Shown here one piece after another: positions 1-10,520 of a DNA stretch of 64,000 nt. The DNA comes from Dehalobacter sp. DCM. GTDB lineage: Bacteria; Bacillota; Desulfitobacteriia; Desulfitobacteriales; Syntrophobotulaceae. Under the pieces are notes generated by a model that was not told the origin of the DNA, ran no database searches, and saw nothing but the letters and a program-made list of their open reading frames with translations. Location: contig NZ_CP092282.1 of assembly GCF_024972775.1 (NCBI RefSeq), positions 682,001 to 746,000 on the forward strand, in the 5' to 3' direction. How positions within the stretch are numbered: the first letter of the stretch is position 1; every line of letters begins with the position of its first letter. The position numbers and the translations under genes were made by a program.

Positions 1-108
1 GCAAAATATTTATATTTAATTGAGGTACGAAGGATAAACAATATCTTTGTAGAACTACTAAATAAGGACTATTATCGACTTGATTTTCTACCTATGGGGG
101 TTTTATTG

Positions 109-942
109 ATGAAAAATGAAAAGGAAAAAGAAATCTGGCTGAATCCTGAGGAACTTCAACAGCTTTTGGAAGGCGGGTTATACTGGAAAGACGTCGCACC
201 AAAAATGAGCCTGGAGAACACGGATTCCTTTAAGAGACAGTTTAACATAGATAACGGTCCCCAGACTGAAAATCCCACGGCAGAAGAGGCTGTTTATACG
301 CCTATTTCAGTTACTGCACAGGACGAAGAGGGGGATTCTCTTTTCAAGGACGATGCTGTTTATGAGGAAAACGCCGAAGAGTTAAGAACCATCCTTTTAG
401 GTGACCGCAATGCTGTAAATGATGAACTGCAGGCGTCATTCATTTCCCAGGCGGCATCCCTAGAAGACGATTTCATTACAACCTTTGGAAATGAGGCTGA
501 CTTAGAAGACGCCACGGATGAATCTAAGAAGTTTAATAAAAACATGGAATCCGAAGACGATATGGTTTTTAATGATTCTGCCAATGACATTAATCAGTCG
601 GAAGTAAAAACGGAATTCTTAAACTGGGAAAGTAAAGAGCCCTTAAGCGATAGGTTTGACCAACGGGATATGGAAAAAACGTTGATCATGAGTAATTTAG
701 CCGATAGTCTGCGGATAGAGGATACTGAAGTGGGAGAGGACGAAAGAAGCAGTTTTTCCAATTTGAACACTCCAAAAAATCAAAGACAGGCAGATTACAA
801 TACGAATGATTTTGAAGATGAGGATGATGACGATGATCTTCAATATAAAGAAAGAAGTGCTTTTAGCGGATTGCTGGTCATTGGTTTAATCGCTATTGTT
901 GCTTTAGTAACCTTTGGGCTCTGGTATTTCTTCATATCTTAA
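109..942 (+). CDS. Acidic protein with C-terminal membrane anchor, function unknown
   Basis: I do not recognise a family. The product is about 277 residues. Its central 200 residues are rich in Asp, Glu, Asn and Ser and look largely unstructured, ending in an acidic run of Asp/Glu. The last 25 residues form one hydrophobic helix, so it is probably a tail-anchored membrane protein with the acidic domain in the cytoplasm. An in-frame ATG lies at 94, but the G-run at 96-100 is well spaced for the ATG at 109, so I use 109. It lies upstream of the ctsR operon and is separated from it by a terminator at 1000-1036. No enzymatic motif is visible. Confidence 0.7.
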   Translation: MKNEKEKEIWLNPEELQQLLEGGLYWKDVAPKMSLENTDSFKRQFNIDNGPQTENPTAEEAVYTPISVTAQDEEGDSLFKDDAVYEENAEELRTILLGDRNAVNDELQASFISQAASLEDDFITTFGNEADLEDATDESKKFNKNMESEDDMVFNDSANDINQSEVKTEFLNWESKEPLSDRFDQRDMEKTLIMSNLADSLRIEDTEVGEDERSSFSNLNTPKNQRQADYNTNDFEDEDDDDDLQYKERSAFSGLLVIGLIAIVALVTFGLWYFFIS

Positions 943-999
943 AGAGAAAAGTAACTCAGTTTTCACATTGATGAGCTATTAATTTTCGCCTGTTAACCA

Positions 1000-1036
1000 C
1001 CTGTCCGATAATAGAGATATTTCGGATAGGTTTTTT
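1000..1036 (+). terminator. Rho-independent terminator
   Basis: Stem CCTGTCCGA (1000-1008) pairs with TCGGATAGG (1022-1030) and is followed directly by TTTTTT. It ends the transcript of the acidic protein gene. Confidence 0.75.
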
Positions 1037-1083
1037 CGTATATCAGAAAGTATAAATCTTTTCTAATATATCAAAGTGCAATT

Positions 1084-1160
1084 GACGGTCATGGATGACC
1101 TAATGCCGCGGACACCATGGACGGTGTAGTAGCGGCAAGGCCATGGATGGCATTGGAGCG
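1084..1160. repeat. CATGGATG hairpin repeat, copy 1
   Basis: Nested short inverted repeats: GGTCATGGATGACC at 1087-1100, ACACC/GGTGT around ATGGAC at 1112-1127, TGCCGC/GCGGCA enclosing it, and a further CCATGGATGG pairing. The first 24 bases match a second copy at 60062-60110 almost exactly. The stems differ between copies while the CATGGATG apex is kept. It lies in the gap between the acidic protein gene and ctsR; the rest of that gap is the terminator and the CtsR operator. Confidence 0.6.
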
Positions 1161-1218
1161 AGCGAAAAAATTTATAAAAATAGTTTTCAAATCATGAAAA
1201 AAAGGGTAGAATAATATA

Positions 1219-1256
1219 AAGGTCAGAAAAGGTCATAAAGTCAGTAAAGGTCAACT
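1219..1256 (+). promoter_or_regulatory. CtsR operator (tandem GGTCA heptads)
   Basis: Four copies of (G)GTCA, at 1221, 1231, 1240 and 1249, form two pairs with 10-bp periods. CtsR binds direct heptanucleotide repeats of the RGTCAAA type. The position about 20-55 bp before ctsR fits autoregulation of the ctsR-mcsA-mcsB-clpC operon. The fit to the heptad is clear for GGTCA and looser at its 3' end. Confidence 0.7.
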
Positions 1257-1276
1257 TAAAGCGAGGATTGGATGAA

Positions 1277-1750
1277 ATGAGTAATTTGGCAGACCGGATC
1301 GAGGAGTATCTAAAAAAAGTGATCGAACAGACCAATGAAGGATTTATCGTCCTGCAAAGAGGTTATCTTGCCGACTTCTTTTCTTGTGCCCCATCACAAA
1401 TCAACTATGTTCTGACAACACGATTCACAGCGGAACGGGGATACCTTGTCGAAAGCAGAAGGGGTGGCGGAGGCTATCTCCGAATCGTCCGGCTGGGACT
1501 GGATCCTGAAGGCAAATTTCAGAGACTTATGGCTGAACTTATCGGAGACGATCTGTCTCAGGAGAGAGCGAGCAATCTGATTGACCGATTGAAAGAGGAA
1601 GAAATATTTACACAAAGAGAAGCGCTTTTGATTAAAACCATCTTTTCCGACAGGTTATTATCAGGGTTAGTCAATTGCCCTTCACATCTTCGAGCGCGTT
1701 TGATGAAAGAGATACTGGCGAATATGTGTCGGGATGATATTGATGCTTAG
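1277..1750 (+). CDS. ctsR: Transcriptional repressor CtsR
   Basis: Repressor of class III heat-shock genes. The 157-residue length is typical. The N-terminal winged-helix region carries the family's glycine-rich wing (RRGGGGYLRI), and the C-terminal half is the dimerisation/McsB-contact domain. The ATG at 1277 is chosen over an in-frame TTG at 1268. It is first gene of ctsR-mcsA-mcsB-clpC, with the CtsR operator just upstream. In B. subtilis McsB inactivates CtsR on heat stress. Confidence 0.95.
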   Translation: MSNLADRIEEYLKKVIEQTNEGFIVLQRGYLADFFSCAPSQINYVLTTRFTAERGYLVESRRGGGGYLRIVRLGLDPEGKFQRLMAELIGDDLSQERASNLIDRLKEEEIFTQREALLIKTIFSDRLLSGLVNCPSHLRARLMKEILANMCRDDIDA

Positions 1751-1784
1751 TTTATCCTTTTACATTCGATAGGGGGGGATTGTC

Positions 1785-2315
1785 ATGCTTTGTCAAAAGT
1801 GTCATCAGCGTGAGGCTGTTGTCCATTTTACAAAGATAATCAATGGTCAAACATCCGATCTTTATTTATGCCAGGAATGTGCTTATAAGGCACAACCACC
1901 GGCCCAAAACGTTTATCCCAACATGGTCGCTGATTTTTTACAAGCATTGTTTGGGGCAAGTCCTTCACCATTAAATCAAGCTGGTCAGACGGCGGGTGAA
2001 ATTCCACTGCAGAAATGCTCCGGCTGCGGCATGACGTTTGCGCAGATTCGGCAAGCTGGAAAAATGGGCTGCAGCCGATGTTATGATGAATTTGAGCCCC
2101 ATATGGAATTGCTCCTGCGCCGAATCCATGGGCGTGGAAACCATGTCGGAAAAATCCCGGCTTCAGTTGGCGCTGCGTTTAAGAGCAGACAAGAGATAGT
2201 CAAGCTAAAAGAACAGCTCATGGGCCTTGTTCAGGCAGAAAAATTTGAAGAGGCTGCTGTTTTAAGAGATAAAATCAGAGACCTTGAAAACGCTGTCGGA
2301 GGTGAAAGCGAATGA
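1785..2315 (+). CDS. mcsA: McsA, activator of protein-arginine kinase McsB
   Basis: 176 residues. Two CxxC pairs at the N-terminus (CQKCH and CQEC) and two more near residues 80-105 (CSGCG, CSRC) form zinc-binding sites. A C-terminal UVR motif (residues about 140-172, LKEQLMGLVQAEKFEEAAVL) is the ClpC-contacting segment. It activates McsB kinase in the CtsR/ClpC regulatory loop. The end overlaps mcsB by 4 bp, so translation is probably coupled. Confidence 0.93.
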   Translation: MLCQKCHQREAVVHFTKIINGQTSDLYLCQECAYKAQPPAQNVYPNMVADFLQALFGASPSPLNQAGQTAGEIPLQKCSGCGMTFAQIRQAGKMGCSRCYDEFEPHMELLLRRIHGRGNHVGKIPASVGAAFKSRQEIVKLKEQLMGLVQAEKFEEAAVLRDKIRDLENAVGGESE

Positions 2316-3376
2316 ATCGCGAATTGCTTGCTAAAGACAGCTATTGGATGAAGGATACGCGGGAATACCCTATCGTCTTAAGTACACGTATAAGGCTGGC
2401 CCGCAACCTGGCGGATAGTCCATTCCCGCATGCGATGTCACCAAGCGACGCCGAAAAGGTGGAAATGAAGGTAACGGAGGCATTCGCTGACTTTGATTTT
2501 GCCGGCGAAGCGCTTAACTATCTTCCAATGAAGATGCTGGTCCCTATAGAAAAAAAGGTTTTGATCGAAAAGCATTTGATCAGCCCTGATTTTGCGTCTA
2601 ACGATCAGGCGCGGGGTATTGTCCTGTCTGACAGTCATAAGGCAGCAATCATGGTCAATGAAGAGGATCATCTTCGGGTCCAGGTTTTATTGCCGGGCAA
2701 TAGTCTGAAAGAGGCGCTTCATCTGGCAGGCATCCTTGACGATTATTTGGAAACACGTCTGGATATTGCTTTCAAGGAGAAATTCGGGTACCTGACAACC
2801 TGCCCGACGAATGTCGGTACCGGCTTAAGAGTATCCGTGATGGTCCACCTTCCGGCCTTGGTTTTGACAAATCAGATTCAACAAGTTCTCGGAGCCATGA
2901 CTTCTCTGGGCTTAGCGGTGAGAGGACTCTACGGTGAAGGTTCTAAGGCTTTTGGCAATATTTTTCAGATTTCAAACCAGGTGACCTTAGGAAGAAATGA
3001 GGAAGATACACTGACCCATCTGGAGTCGGTGATCGGACAATTATTGGAGCGAGAACTCACTATGCGCGAAGTACTGCGCAAGGAATCCCAACTCCTGGTA
3101 GAAGATAAGGTGTGGCGAGGCCGAGGTGTTCTGGAGAATGCCAGAATACTCAATTCCGAAGAAATATACTCGCTTTTATCCGAGGATAAGCTGGGCGTTG
3201 ACCTGGGGATACTTCCTTCTGTATCCTCCGGATTTATTTCAACCCTGATCAATTCGATGCAAGGATGTTTGCAATATAACCTGAATGAACAATTGGATCC
3301 TTCCCGCCTTAATTTCGAACGAGCAAACTTTGTCCGCAGAGTATATGCACAAAAAACAAGCAATAATGTCATCTAG
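2312..3376 (+). CDS. mcsB: Protein-arginine kinase McsB
   Basis: 354 residues, the normal length for McsB. It phosphorylates arginines on CtsR and on misfolded proteins, marking them for ClpCP. It belongs to the guanido kinase fold: the early segment VLSTRIRLARNL is the ATP-binding arginine signature, and the motif TCPTNVGTGLR contains the catalytic Cys region. It overlaps mcsA and precedes clpC in the operon. Confidence 0.95.
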   Translation: MNRELLAKDSYWMKDTREYPIVLSTRIRLARNLADSPFPHAMSPSDAEKVEMKVTEAFADFDFAGEALNYLPMKMLVPIEKKVLIEKHLISPDFASNDQARGIVLSDSHKAAIMVNEEDHLRVQVLLPGNSLKEALHLAGILDDYLETRLDIAFKEKFGYLTTCPTNVGTGLRVSVMVHLPALVLTNQIQQVLGAMTSLGLAVRGLYGEGSKAFGNIFQISNQVTLGRNEEDTLTHLESVIGQLLERELTMREVLRKESQLLVEDKVWRGRGVLENARILNSEEIYSLLSEDKLGVDLGILPSVSSGFISTLINSMQGCLQYNLNEQLDPSRLNFERANFVRRVYAQKTSNNVI

Positions 3377-3464
3377 GGGATAACCTTCAGCAAGGTTAGC
3401 ATACAACACAGAGTATAAATCATTGGGTTATGAAATTTGAATTCAGAGAAAGGAATGATTAATA

Positions 3465-5966
3465 ATGGCTAAAAAATTCACGCAAAAGGCGGAGAGGGCG
3501 CTTTCTCTTTCCGAACTCATCGCTAAACGTCTGGGTCATAAAGTTATTGGAACAGAACACCTTCTGTTGGCGCTCATTGAGGAAGGTGAAGGCATAGCGG
3601 CACAAGCCCTTCACGGATTAGGTCTTGAGCCGGAAAAGGTCAAGGCGAAAATCGCTCAAATTGTAGGATCCGGTACACCTTACGAAGGTGAGGTAGCGCT
3701 TACCCCACGTGTAAAGCGTGTCATGCAGCTGGCAGCAGAGGAATCTCAACGCCAGGGAGTTAACTACATTGGCACCGAACATCTCTTACTTGGTCTTATA
3801 ATCGAGGGAGAAGGAATTGCCGCACGCGTACTCGCTGACTTGAAGGTCAGTCCGGAAAAAGTTTGGGAACAGGTGATCATGCTTCTGGGTGGAGAGACGG
3901 AAGGTATGCCGCTCCCCGGCAGCGGCGGCAATTATAGTAACGCTAAAACCGGCCAGCCAGGCAATACGCCAACTTTGAATGAATTTGGTCGGGATCTGAC
4001 CGTTATGGCTTTTGAGGGTAAGCTGGATCCTGTTGTCGGAAGGGAAAATGAGATTGAGAGAGTCATTCAGGTTTTAAGCCGCCGTACGAAGAATAATCCC
4101 GTGCTGATCGGCGAGCCGGGCGTTGGCAAAACAGCGATAGCTGAAGGATTGGCACAGCGTATCGTCAATAATAAAGTACCAGAAATTTTAGCGGATAAGC
4201 GGGTTGTGACTCTGGATATATCGTCGATGGTTGCCGGTACCAAGTATCGCGGCGAATTTGAAGAAAGAATGAAAAAGGTGATGGAAGAGATCCGCATTGC
4301 GGGCAACATCATTGTGTTTATCGATGAACTGCATACGCTTATAGGCGCCGGTGCGGCGGAGGGGGCTATTGATGCAGCAAATATCCTTAAACCGGCTTTA
4401 GCCAGAGGTGAGATGCAATGTGTAGGAGCTACAACCCTTGATGAATATCGGAAACACATCGAACGTGACCCGGCATTGGAGAGGCGTTTTCAACCCATCA
4501 CGGTCGATGAACCAACCGTAGAGGAAACGATCGCGATCCTGCATGGACTAAGGGATCGTTATGAAGCACACCATCGGGTAAAAATTACGGATGAAGCGAT
4601 TGAGGCTGCTGCCAGTCTGTCTGACCGGTATATTTCCGACCGGTTCCTGCCTGACAAGGCGATTGATTTGGTTGATGAGGCCGCTTCCAGAGTACGGCTT
4701 CGCGGTTTCACGGCACCTCCGGTTTTAAAAGATCTGGAAGAGGTTGTTGAGAACCTGAAGCAAGAAAAGGAAGACGCTGTTAAAAGGCAGGATTTTGAAA
4801 AGGCTGCGGCAATTAGAGACGAGGAGCAAAAAAAGCGGGAGGAACTAAGTGAGATCCGCAAGAATTGGGTTGAGAACAGAGAAAAAGCAATGATGTCCGT
4901 TGGGCCGCAGGATATTGCTAAGATCGTTTCGAGCTGGACGGGAATCCCGGTTGATAAACTCGCTGAAGAGGAAAGTGCTAAACTGCTTAAACTCGAGGAA
5001 CTCATGCATGAGAATGTGATTGGACAGAATGATGCGGTTTCAGCCGTTGCTCGTTCTATTCGCAGGGCAAGAGCAGGTCTCAAAGACCCAAAACGTCCCA
5101 TAGGCTCCTTCATCTTCTTAGGACCAACAGGGGTCGGCAAGACGCAATTAGCCCGGACTTTAGCCGAGTCGCTTTTTGGAGATGAGAACTCCCTGATTCG
5201 CATCGATATGTCGGAGTATATGGAAAAACATGCTGTCTCTCGAATGGTCGGTTCGCCTCCGGGGTATGTCGGCTACGATGAAGGCGGTCAATTAACAGAA
5301 GCCGTCCGAAGGAAACCGTATAGTGTTATTCTTTTTGACGAAATAGAAAAGGCTCATCCGGAGGTCTTCAATATTCTGCTTCAGGTTCTGGAAGACGGCA
5401 GGCTGACAGACTCTAAAGGCCGCTTAGTGGATTTTCGAAATACCGTATTGATCATGACGTCCAACGTCGGAGCATCCTTCCTGAAAAAAGAATCGTTGGG
5501 ATTTGTTTCTGCACGCAGCGCAGAGAGTGACTATAAAGCGATGAGTTCCAGAGTCATGGAAGAACTTAAAAAAACCTTCCGTCCGGAATTTCTGAATAGG
5601 ATCGACGAAATGGTTGTTTTCCACGAACTTCAGAAGGATGATTTAGTGAAAATAACGAAGATATTGGTTAAGGACGTCAGTAAACGGCTGAAAGAACAAC
5701 ACTTCGAGTTGACCTTAACTGACGCGGTGTATGATTATCTGGCTGAAGAAGGTAACGATCCCACCTATGGCGCGCGTCCCCTAAGAAGGGCGATTCAAAA
5801 GCTGATAGAAGATCCGCTTTCGGAAAAAATCTTAGAGGGAGTCTATCAAGCCGGTGACCAGGTAATGATCGAAATAGCAGACGGTAAGATTGAGTTTGCC
5901 AAACCTGAAGAAAAGAAAAAGGTGGCATCTTCAAAAAAAGCAAGCAAGAAAAAAGAGGATAATTGA
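3465..5966 (+). CDS. clpC: ATP-dependent Clp protease ATP-binding subunit ClpC
   Basis: 833-residue HSP100 unfoldase. Order: two Clp_N repeats (about 1-145), AAA+ module 1 with Walker A GEPGVGKT (216-223), a UVR/middle domain (about 430-470), AAA+ module 2 with Walker A GPTGVGKT (553-560), and a lysine-rich tail. It unfolds substrates for ClpP, including arginine-phosphorylated proteins. It is last gene of the CtsR operon; its stop overlaps the upstream part of the radA reading frame. Confidence 0.97.
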   Translation: MAKKFTQKAERALSLSELIAKRLGHKVIGTEHLLLALIEEGEGIAAQALHGLGLEPEKVKAKIAQIVGSGTPYEGEVALTPRVKRVMQLAAEESQRQGVNYIGTEHLLLGLIIEGEGIAARVLADLKVSPEKVWEQVIMLLGGETEGMPLPGSGGNYSNAKTGQPGNTPTLNEFGRDLTVMAFEGKLDPVVGRENEIERVIQVLSRRTKNNPVLIGEPGVGKTAIAEGLAQRIVNNKVPEILADKRVVTLDISSMVAGTKYRGEFEERMKKVMEEIRIAGNIIVFIDELHTLIGAGAAEGAIDAANILKPALARGEMQCVGATTLDEYRKHIERDPALERRFQPITVDEPTVEETIAILHGLRDRYEAHHRVKITDEAIEAAASLSDRYISDRFLPDKAIDLVDEAASRVRLRGFTAPPVLKDLEEVVENLKQEKEDAVKRQDFEKAAAIRDEEQKKREELSEIRKNWVENREKAMMSVGPQDIAKIVSSWTGIPVDKLAEEESAKLLKLEELMHENVIGQNDAVSAVARSIRRARAGLKDPKRPIGSFIFLGPTGVGKTQLARTLAESLFGDENSLIRIDMSEYMEKHAVSRMVGSPPGYVGYDEGGQLTEAVRRKPYSVILFDEIEKAHPEVFNILLQVLEDGRLTDSKGRLVDFRNTVLIMTSNVGASFLKKESLGFVSARSAESDYKAMSSRVMEELKKTFRPEFLNRIDEMVVFHELQKDDLVKITKILVKDVSKRLKEQHFELTLTDAVYDYLAEEGNDPTYGARPLRRAIQKLIEDPLSEKILEGVYQAGDQVMIEIADGKIEFAKPEEKKKVASSKKASKKKEDN

Positions 5967-6007
5967 TCCTATTGCAAATGGATAATTGGGAAGGGGAGGT
6001 CGGATTT

Positions 6008-7348
6008 TTGGCTGGTTCAAAGACAAAGTTCTATTGCCGCGAATGTGGACAGGAGAGTGCCCGATGGTTGGGGCGATGTCCCGGATGCGGCGAGTGGAAT
6101 ACATTGATCGAGGAACGCGTGGAAAAATCCAAGCCCGCTGACAGGAGAGGGATCGCACAGGCGATCCCTCTATCTGAGATTCATACGATTGAAGGACAGC
6201 GGATGGATACCGGCAGCGCAGAATTGAACCGTGTGTTTGGTGGCGGAGTTGTTCATGGTTCTTTCGTACTGCTCAGCGGTGAGCCGGGGATCGGAAAGTC
6301 CACGCTTTTCTTGCAGATGGCAGATTATTTATCCAAAACGAACGATGTCTTATATGTTTCGGGTGAAGAATCTGCCCGGCAAATCAAGTTAAGAGCAGAC
6401 CGCATGGGAATTAACTCCGAACGCGTACATATTCTTGCGGATAATTCATTGGAAGCTGTCCGTGCCGAAGTACTTCAAAAAGGCTATTCCGTTATTTTTA
6501 TTGACTCTATCCAAACGATGACCCTCGAGGATATCCAATCGGCACCGGGAAGTGTCAGTCAGGTAAGAGAAGGGGCATCGTTTCTTTTGAAATTAGCTAA
6601 AGAAAACGAAATCACGGTATTTCTTGCCGGGCATATAACCAAAGAGGGTGCCATCGCGGGACCGAGGGTATTGGAGCATATGGTCGATACGGTTCTCTAT
6701 TTTGAAGGAGATCAGCATCATCTTTTTCGTTTGCTGCGTGCCGTCAAAAACCGCTTCGGTCCTGCGAATGAAATTGGTGTTTTTGAGATGAGAGGAAATG
6801 GCCTGATCGATGTGACCAATCCTTCGATGTTTTTTATGGGAGATAACTCACGGGCACAGGCCGGCTCCGGTGTCGCTATCATTATGGAAGGGACACGCCC
6901 CATTTTGGTAGAAGTTCAAGCACTGGTTACAGCATCCGTATTTGCTCCTCCCCGGAGGACCGTTAACGGAATGGATTACCATCGCCTGCTGATGCTTTTG
7001 GCCGTGTTGGATAAACGGGCAGGGTATACGTTTGGCACCAGAGATGTCTTTGTCAATATAGCCGGCGGATTGGAAGTCGATGAACCGGCGGCAGACCTTG
7101 CGATCATCGCCTCCGTCATGTCGGGAATCAAGGAAAAGCCTTTAGGCAAGATCGCTTTTGTTGGCGAATTGGGATTAACCGGTGAGATTCGGGGAGTTTC
7201 GCATATTGAACAGCGAATTAAGGAAGCAGAAAAATTTGGTTTTCAAACGTGTCTAATCCCCGAAATCAATGCAACAAGCTTAGGCAGTACAGAATGCCGG
7301 ATTTTCCCGGTAAAGACAATTGAAGAAGTATTAGACTATCTTTTTTAA
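6008..7348 (+). CDS. radA: DNA repair protein RadA (Sms)
   Basis: RecA-like ATPase helicase that promotes branch migration in recombinational repair. From the TTG at 6008 (AAGGGGAGGT 7 bp upstream) it is 446 residues. N-terminal zinc finger CxxC...CxxC (YCRECGQ, CPGCGEW), Walker A GEPGIGKST (91-99), the RadA KNRFG motif, and a C-terminal Lon-like domain. An upstream in-frame ATG (5963) overlaps clpC and has no good ribosome site. disA, which often follows radA in Firmicutes, is absent here. Confidence 0.95.
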   Translation: MAGSKTKFYCRECGQESARWLGRCPGCGEWNTLIEERVEKSKPADRRGIAQAIPLSEIHTIEGQRMDTGSAELNRVFGGGVVHGSFVLLSGEPGIGKSTLFLQMADYLSKTNDVLYVSGEESARQIKLRADRMGINSERVHILADNSLEAVRAEVLQKGYSVIFIDSIQTMTLEDIQSAPGSVSQVREGASFLLKLAKENEITVFLAGHITKEGAIAGPRVLEHMVDTVLYFEGDQHHLFRLLRAVKNRFGPANEIGVFEMRGNGLIDVTNPSMFFMGDNSRAQAGSGVAIIMEGTRPILVEVQALVTASVFAPPRRTVNGMDYHRLLMLLAVLDKRAGYTFGTRDVFVNIAGGLEVDEPAADLAIIASVMSGIKEKPLGKIAFVGELGLTGEIRGVSHIEQRIKEAEKFGFQTCLIPEINATSLGSTECRIFPVKTIEEVLDYLF

Positions 7349-7496
7349 AGGCAGAACCGGCATAATGGCGTTAAGGCACAATAAAAAGAGGAGTCAACGA
7401 CATCCTCATACGTACTACTATCTTCAATTACCAATATACAATATGACTTAGTGTATGACCGGCAATCGAAATCCATTAATCTTCCTTTAAGCTAGG

Positions 7497-7889
7497 TTAT
7501 CTAAAATTAAAAACCGTAAGTGTTTTTAATTTTTCCTCCTCCTTTTCCATGATATCATTCACAGATAAACCCAGCGCATTGGTCAGTGCAAATATATAAA
7601 ACAGCTGGTTTCCCAGTTCGGTTTCAATGACTTCGCGACAATTGGCGCAGAGAGAACCGTTGAGATGATTCGACAATAAATACTTCAGGTCGGCAATGGT
7701 TGCGTTTTCAGGAATCGAATTTTTATGGGCATCAACGCGGATACACCCGCAAGAAGTGACCGACTTTATTACGGCCCGGTTGACACGCGAGGAAGCCTCT
7801 TGCCCTTTTGACAGGATATCAAGGATACTTTGGTGTCGAATCAACATATCATCTACAATTTTCGGGAAATCGTCTTTAATTAGGTCCAT
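7497..7889 (-). CDS. Small conserved protein with Cys motifs and MazG-like C-terminus
   Basis: 130 residues from the ATG at 7889 (AAGGAG 9 bp upstream); ATG 7895 is the alternative. It contains CGC near residue 49, CANC near residue 83, then ETELGNQLFYIFALTNALGL, which resembles the EELGDLLFYL helix of MazG-type nucleotide pyrophosphohydrolases. I recall similar proteins next to radA in Desulfitobacterium-type genomes but know no function. It is convergent with radA; the 148 bp between them show no clear terminator. Confidence 0.65.
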   Translation of the reverse strand: MDLIKDDFPKIVDDMLIRHQSILDILSKGQEASSRVNRAVIKSVTSCGCIRVDAHKNSIPENATIADLKYLLSNHLNGSLCANCREVIETELGNQLFYIFALTNALGLSVNDIMEKEEEKLKTLTVFNFR

Positions 7890-8012
7890 AACCATTCACT
7901 CCTTTCCACCAATTTAATTAATTATAGACAGCTTTTTGTCCAATTGTCAATTTTATCAAATCGGGAAATATTCGTGATAATTTAGGTTTTATGAAATAAT
8001 TTGTCGTATACT

Positions 8013-8041
8013 TTGAAAGGGTCAGAACAAACTGTTATAAT
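8013..8041 (+). promoter_or_regulatory. Sigma-A-type promoter for PIN/TRAM gene
   Basis: TTGAAA (8013-8018), a 17-bp spacer and TATAAT (8036-8041), about 115 bp before the start codon at 8157. Confidence 0.6.
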
Positions 8042-8156
8042 TATTGAATACCGGGCAAACAGAAAAAATAAATAAGGTACAAATTATTAGATAGCATGGG
8101 ATTTAGGTATAAGAAAATGGTTTTTTAGCCAAAATATTGAAAAGGGAGGTGATACG

Positions 8157-9332
8157 ATGCTTAGCAAAATTGTTCGCGGCATCATTACGCTGCTGTTTGG
8201 CGCAGCAGGCATTTATCTGAATTATCTATTACTCAAGGTTATTGAACTACAGCAGGTACTTGAATCAATCATTGGGCTTGAAGTTAAAACATTCTGGACT
8301 TATATCATCTTTTTTATTTTACTCTCAGTCATTGGCTTCTTTCTCGCCCCGGTACTTATGCGGCTGTTTATGGGACTTGTTAAATGGATGGAAAGCAGGC
8401 TTACCCGTATGCCGATCAGTGATTTGGTCGGGGGTGCGCTCGGTGGGATTGTCGGTCTGTTGATTGCAAGTCTTATAAGCAGTTCTTTTTCAGATGTCAA
8501 GTTTCTTGGACCGATTCTGTCGGTGATTGTCAGTCTCTTCCTGGGGTATGTGGGTCTTATCATTGGAATGAAACGGAAAGAAGACATTTTAGGTTTTTTT
8601 AATTCGTTATCCAAATTAAGAAGCGAAAGAAACGAAAAGGATAAAGGTCGGGATAAAGGAAAGGGAAAGCACTCCGGTGCTGATCAAACAGACTACAAGG
8701 TGCTGGATACCAGCGTGATCATTGACGGACGGATCGCAGATATCGTTAAGTCAGGTTTTCTGGATGGCATCCTTCTCATCCCGGGATTTGTACTGGAGGA
8801 ATTACGCCATATAGCTGATTCCTCGGATGCAATGAAGAGAAACCGTGGTAGAAGAGGATTGGATATCCTCAATCAGATTTCCAAAGAAGCTATGATTAAA
8901 GTGGAGATCTACGAAGGCGATTTTGAAGATATCGCTGAAGTAGACAGCAAACTTGTCAAGCTGTCAAGCATTCTGGGAGCCCCGATCCTTACTAATGACT
9001 ATAATCTCAATAAGGTGGCTGAACTCCAGGGGATTAAGGTGCTGAATATCAACGAATTGGCCAATGCGGTCAAACCTGTTGTTCTTCCGGGAGAAGAAAT
9101 GTATGTTCAAATCATGAAGGAAGGCAAAGAAAACGGGCAAGGTGTAGCCTATCTCGATGACGGGACCATGGTCGTGGTAGACGGCGGAAGGAAGCATATC
9201 GGTCAACATACGACGGTCTTAGTAACAACGGTTCTGCAGACGGCTGCAGGTAGGATGATATTTGCAAAACCAAAAGGGATACAGGAGAAGTCCGTTGAGG
9301 AGTTTTCTCATGAAATCAATGCGTTCGGATAA
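8157..9332 (+). CDS. PIN and TRAM domain membrane protein (YacL family)
   Basis: 391 residues. Four hydrophobic segments lie in the first 145 residues, followed by a charged linker rich in Lys/Asp/Gly, a PIN nuclease-like domain starting at [12 protein letters not shown] with conserved acidic residues, and a C-terminal TRAM domain predicted to bind RNA. This is the YacL architecture of Firmicutes, found beside radA/disA and ispD. Its exact substrate is not established. It overlaps ispDF by 23 bp. Confidence 0.9.
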   Translation: MLSKIVRGIITLLFGAAGIYLNYLLLKVIELQQVLESIIGLEVKTFWTYIIFFILLSVIGFFLAPVLMRLFMGLVKWMESRLTRMPISDLVGGALGGIVGLLIASLISSSFSDVKFLGPILSVIVSLFLGYVGLIIGMKRKEDILGFFNSLSKLRSERNEKDKGRDKGKGKHSGADQTDYKVLDTSVIIDGRIADIVKSGFLDGILLIPGFVLEELRHIADSSDAMKRNRGRRGLDILNQISKEAMIKVEIYEGDFEDIAEVDSKLVKLSSILGAPILTNDYNLNKVAELQGIKVLNINELANAVKPVVLPGEEMYVQIMKEGKENGQGVAYLDDGTMVVVDGGRKHIGQHTTVLVTTVLQTAAGRMIFAKPKGIQEKSVEEFSHEINAFG

Positions 9333-10506
9333 TATTGCTGTCATTGTACCCGCTGCCGGGCGGGGGAAACGGATGGGGGGTCAAGGCAACAAGCTTTTGC
9401 TTGAACTTGCCGGGACCCCTGTCCTTATTTATACACTAAAAACAATGCAAGATTGCCCATATATTAATGAAATAATTATTCCGGCGTCAAACGAAGACAT
9501 CGCGGTGATCAAGGGACTGGTCAGCGATTATCACCTGTCGAAGGTAACCGCTGTCATTGAGGGAGGCGCAGAAAGGCAGGATTCTGTATTTCAGTCACTT
9601 CAAGCCGTTAGTCCAGATATAGAATTTGTCATGGTGCATGACGGAGCAAGACCTCTATTAAGACCCGGTGATCTCGAACTGTTTCTTGAAAAGACTGTTG
9701 ATATGGATGCGGCCATCATGGCAGTACCATTGAAGGATACGATTAAGAAAGTTGACGACCAGGGGTGGGTCCTGGAAACGCCTCAAAGAGATAAGTTAAG
9801 GGCGGTTCAAACTCCTCAGATCTTTCGCCGGACACTTTTGGAAAAAGTGCACAAAATAGCAAGGGAAGAGACTTATTATACAACGGATGATGCATCTCTG
9901 CTGGAATGGCGGGGCTATCCGGTAAGTGTCATTGAAGGGTCATATGAAAATATCAAAGTTACGACGCCGGAAGACATGCTTTGGGCAGAAACGATATTAA
10001 ACCGGCGCAAAGGGGAAATACCAATGAAGCGTGCTAAGACTGGGCTAGGTTATGATGTCCATGCACTTGTTGAAGGGCGACCGCTGATACTCGGAGGGGT
10101 GGAAATTCCTCATACTAAAGGTCTCTTGGGACACTCTGATGCGGATGTCCTTATCCATGCCGTGATGGACGCAATCCTTGGGGCGTGTGCCCTAGGGGAT
10201 ATCGGCAAACATTTTCCCGACAGTGATCCTCAATACAGGGGGATTTCCAGCAAAACACTTCTCGCTGAAGTGGTCAGACTTATCGAAAATGAGGGTTATC
10301 AGCTGGGTAACTTGGATTGCATCATTATCGCCCAGAAACCAAAGGTTTCACCTTATATAGACCAGATGCGGATAAACCTAGCTGAAATTCTAAGAGCTAA
10401 TATTCAAAGCGTTTCCGTAAAAGCGACGACCACCGAACAGCTTGGGTTCGAAGGACGTGAGGAAGGAATCAGTGCCCAGGCTATCGTTTGTCTTATCCCC
10501 GTGTAA
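9310..10506 (+). CDS. ispDF: Bifunctional IspD-IspF, MEP isoprenoid pathway
   Basis: 398 residues fusing two MEP-pathway enzymes. Residues 1 to about 230 are 2-C-methyl-D-erythritol 4-phosphate cytidylyltransferase ([11 protein letters not shown] nucleotide loop, MVHDGARPL). Residues 239-398 are 2-C-methyl-D-erythritol 2,4-cyclodiphosphate synthase (GYDVHAL metal site, [21 protein letters not shown]). A Met at the junction (nt 10024) could restart translation of IspF alone. The ATG at 9310 has GAGGAG 7 bp upstream and overlaps the preceding gene. Confidence 0.95.
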   Translation: MKSMRSDNIAVIVPAAGRGKRMGGQGNKLLLELAGTPVLIYTLKTMQDCPYINEIIIPASNEDIAVIKGLVSDYHLSKVTAVIEGGAERQDSVFQSLQAVSPDIEFVMVHDGARPLLRPGDLELFLEKTVDMDAAIMAVPLKDTIKKVDDQGWVLETPQRDKLRAVQTPQIFRRTLLEKVHKIAREETYYTTDDASLLEWRGYPVSVIEGSYENIKVTTPEDMLWAETILNRRKGEIPMKRAKTGLGYDVHALVEGRPLILGGVEIPHTKGLLGHSDADVLIHAVMDAILGACALGDIGKHFPDSDPQYRGISSKTLLAEVVRLIENEGYQLGNLDCIIIAQKPKVSPYIDQMRINLAEILRANIQSVSVKATTTEQLGFEGREEGISAQAIVCLIPV

Positions 10507-10520
10507 GCTGATATAATATA

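Noticed and set aside
4559-5203. Long minus-strand open frame (214 codons) inside clpC
   Set aside because: Antisense shadow of a strongly conserved gene; composition is Ser/Ala-rich as expected from reverse reading, with no ribosome site.
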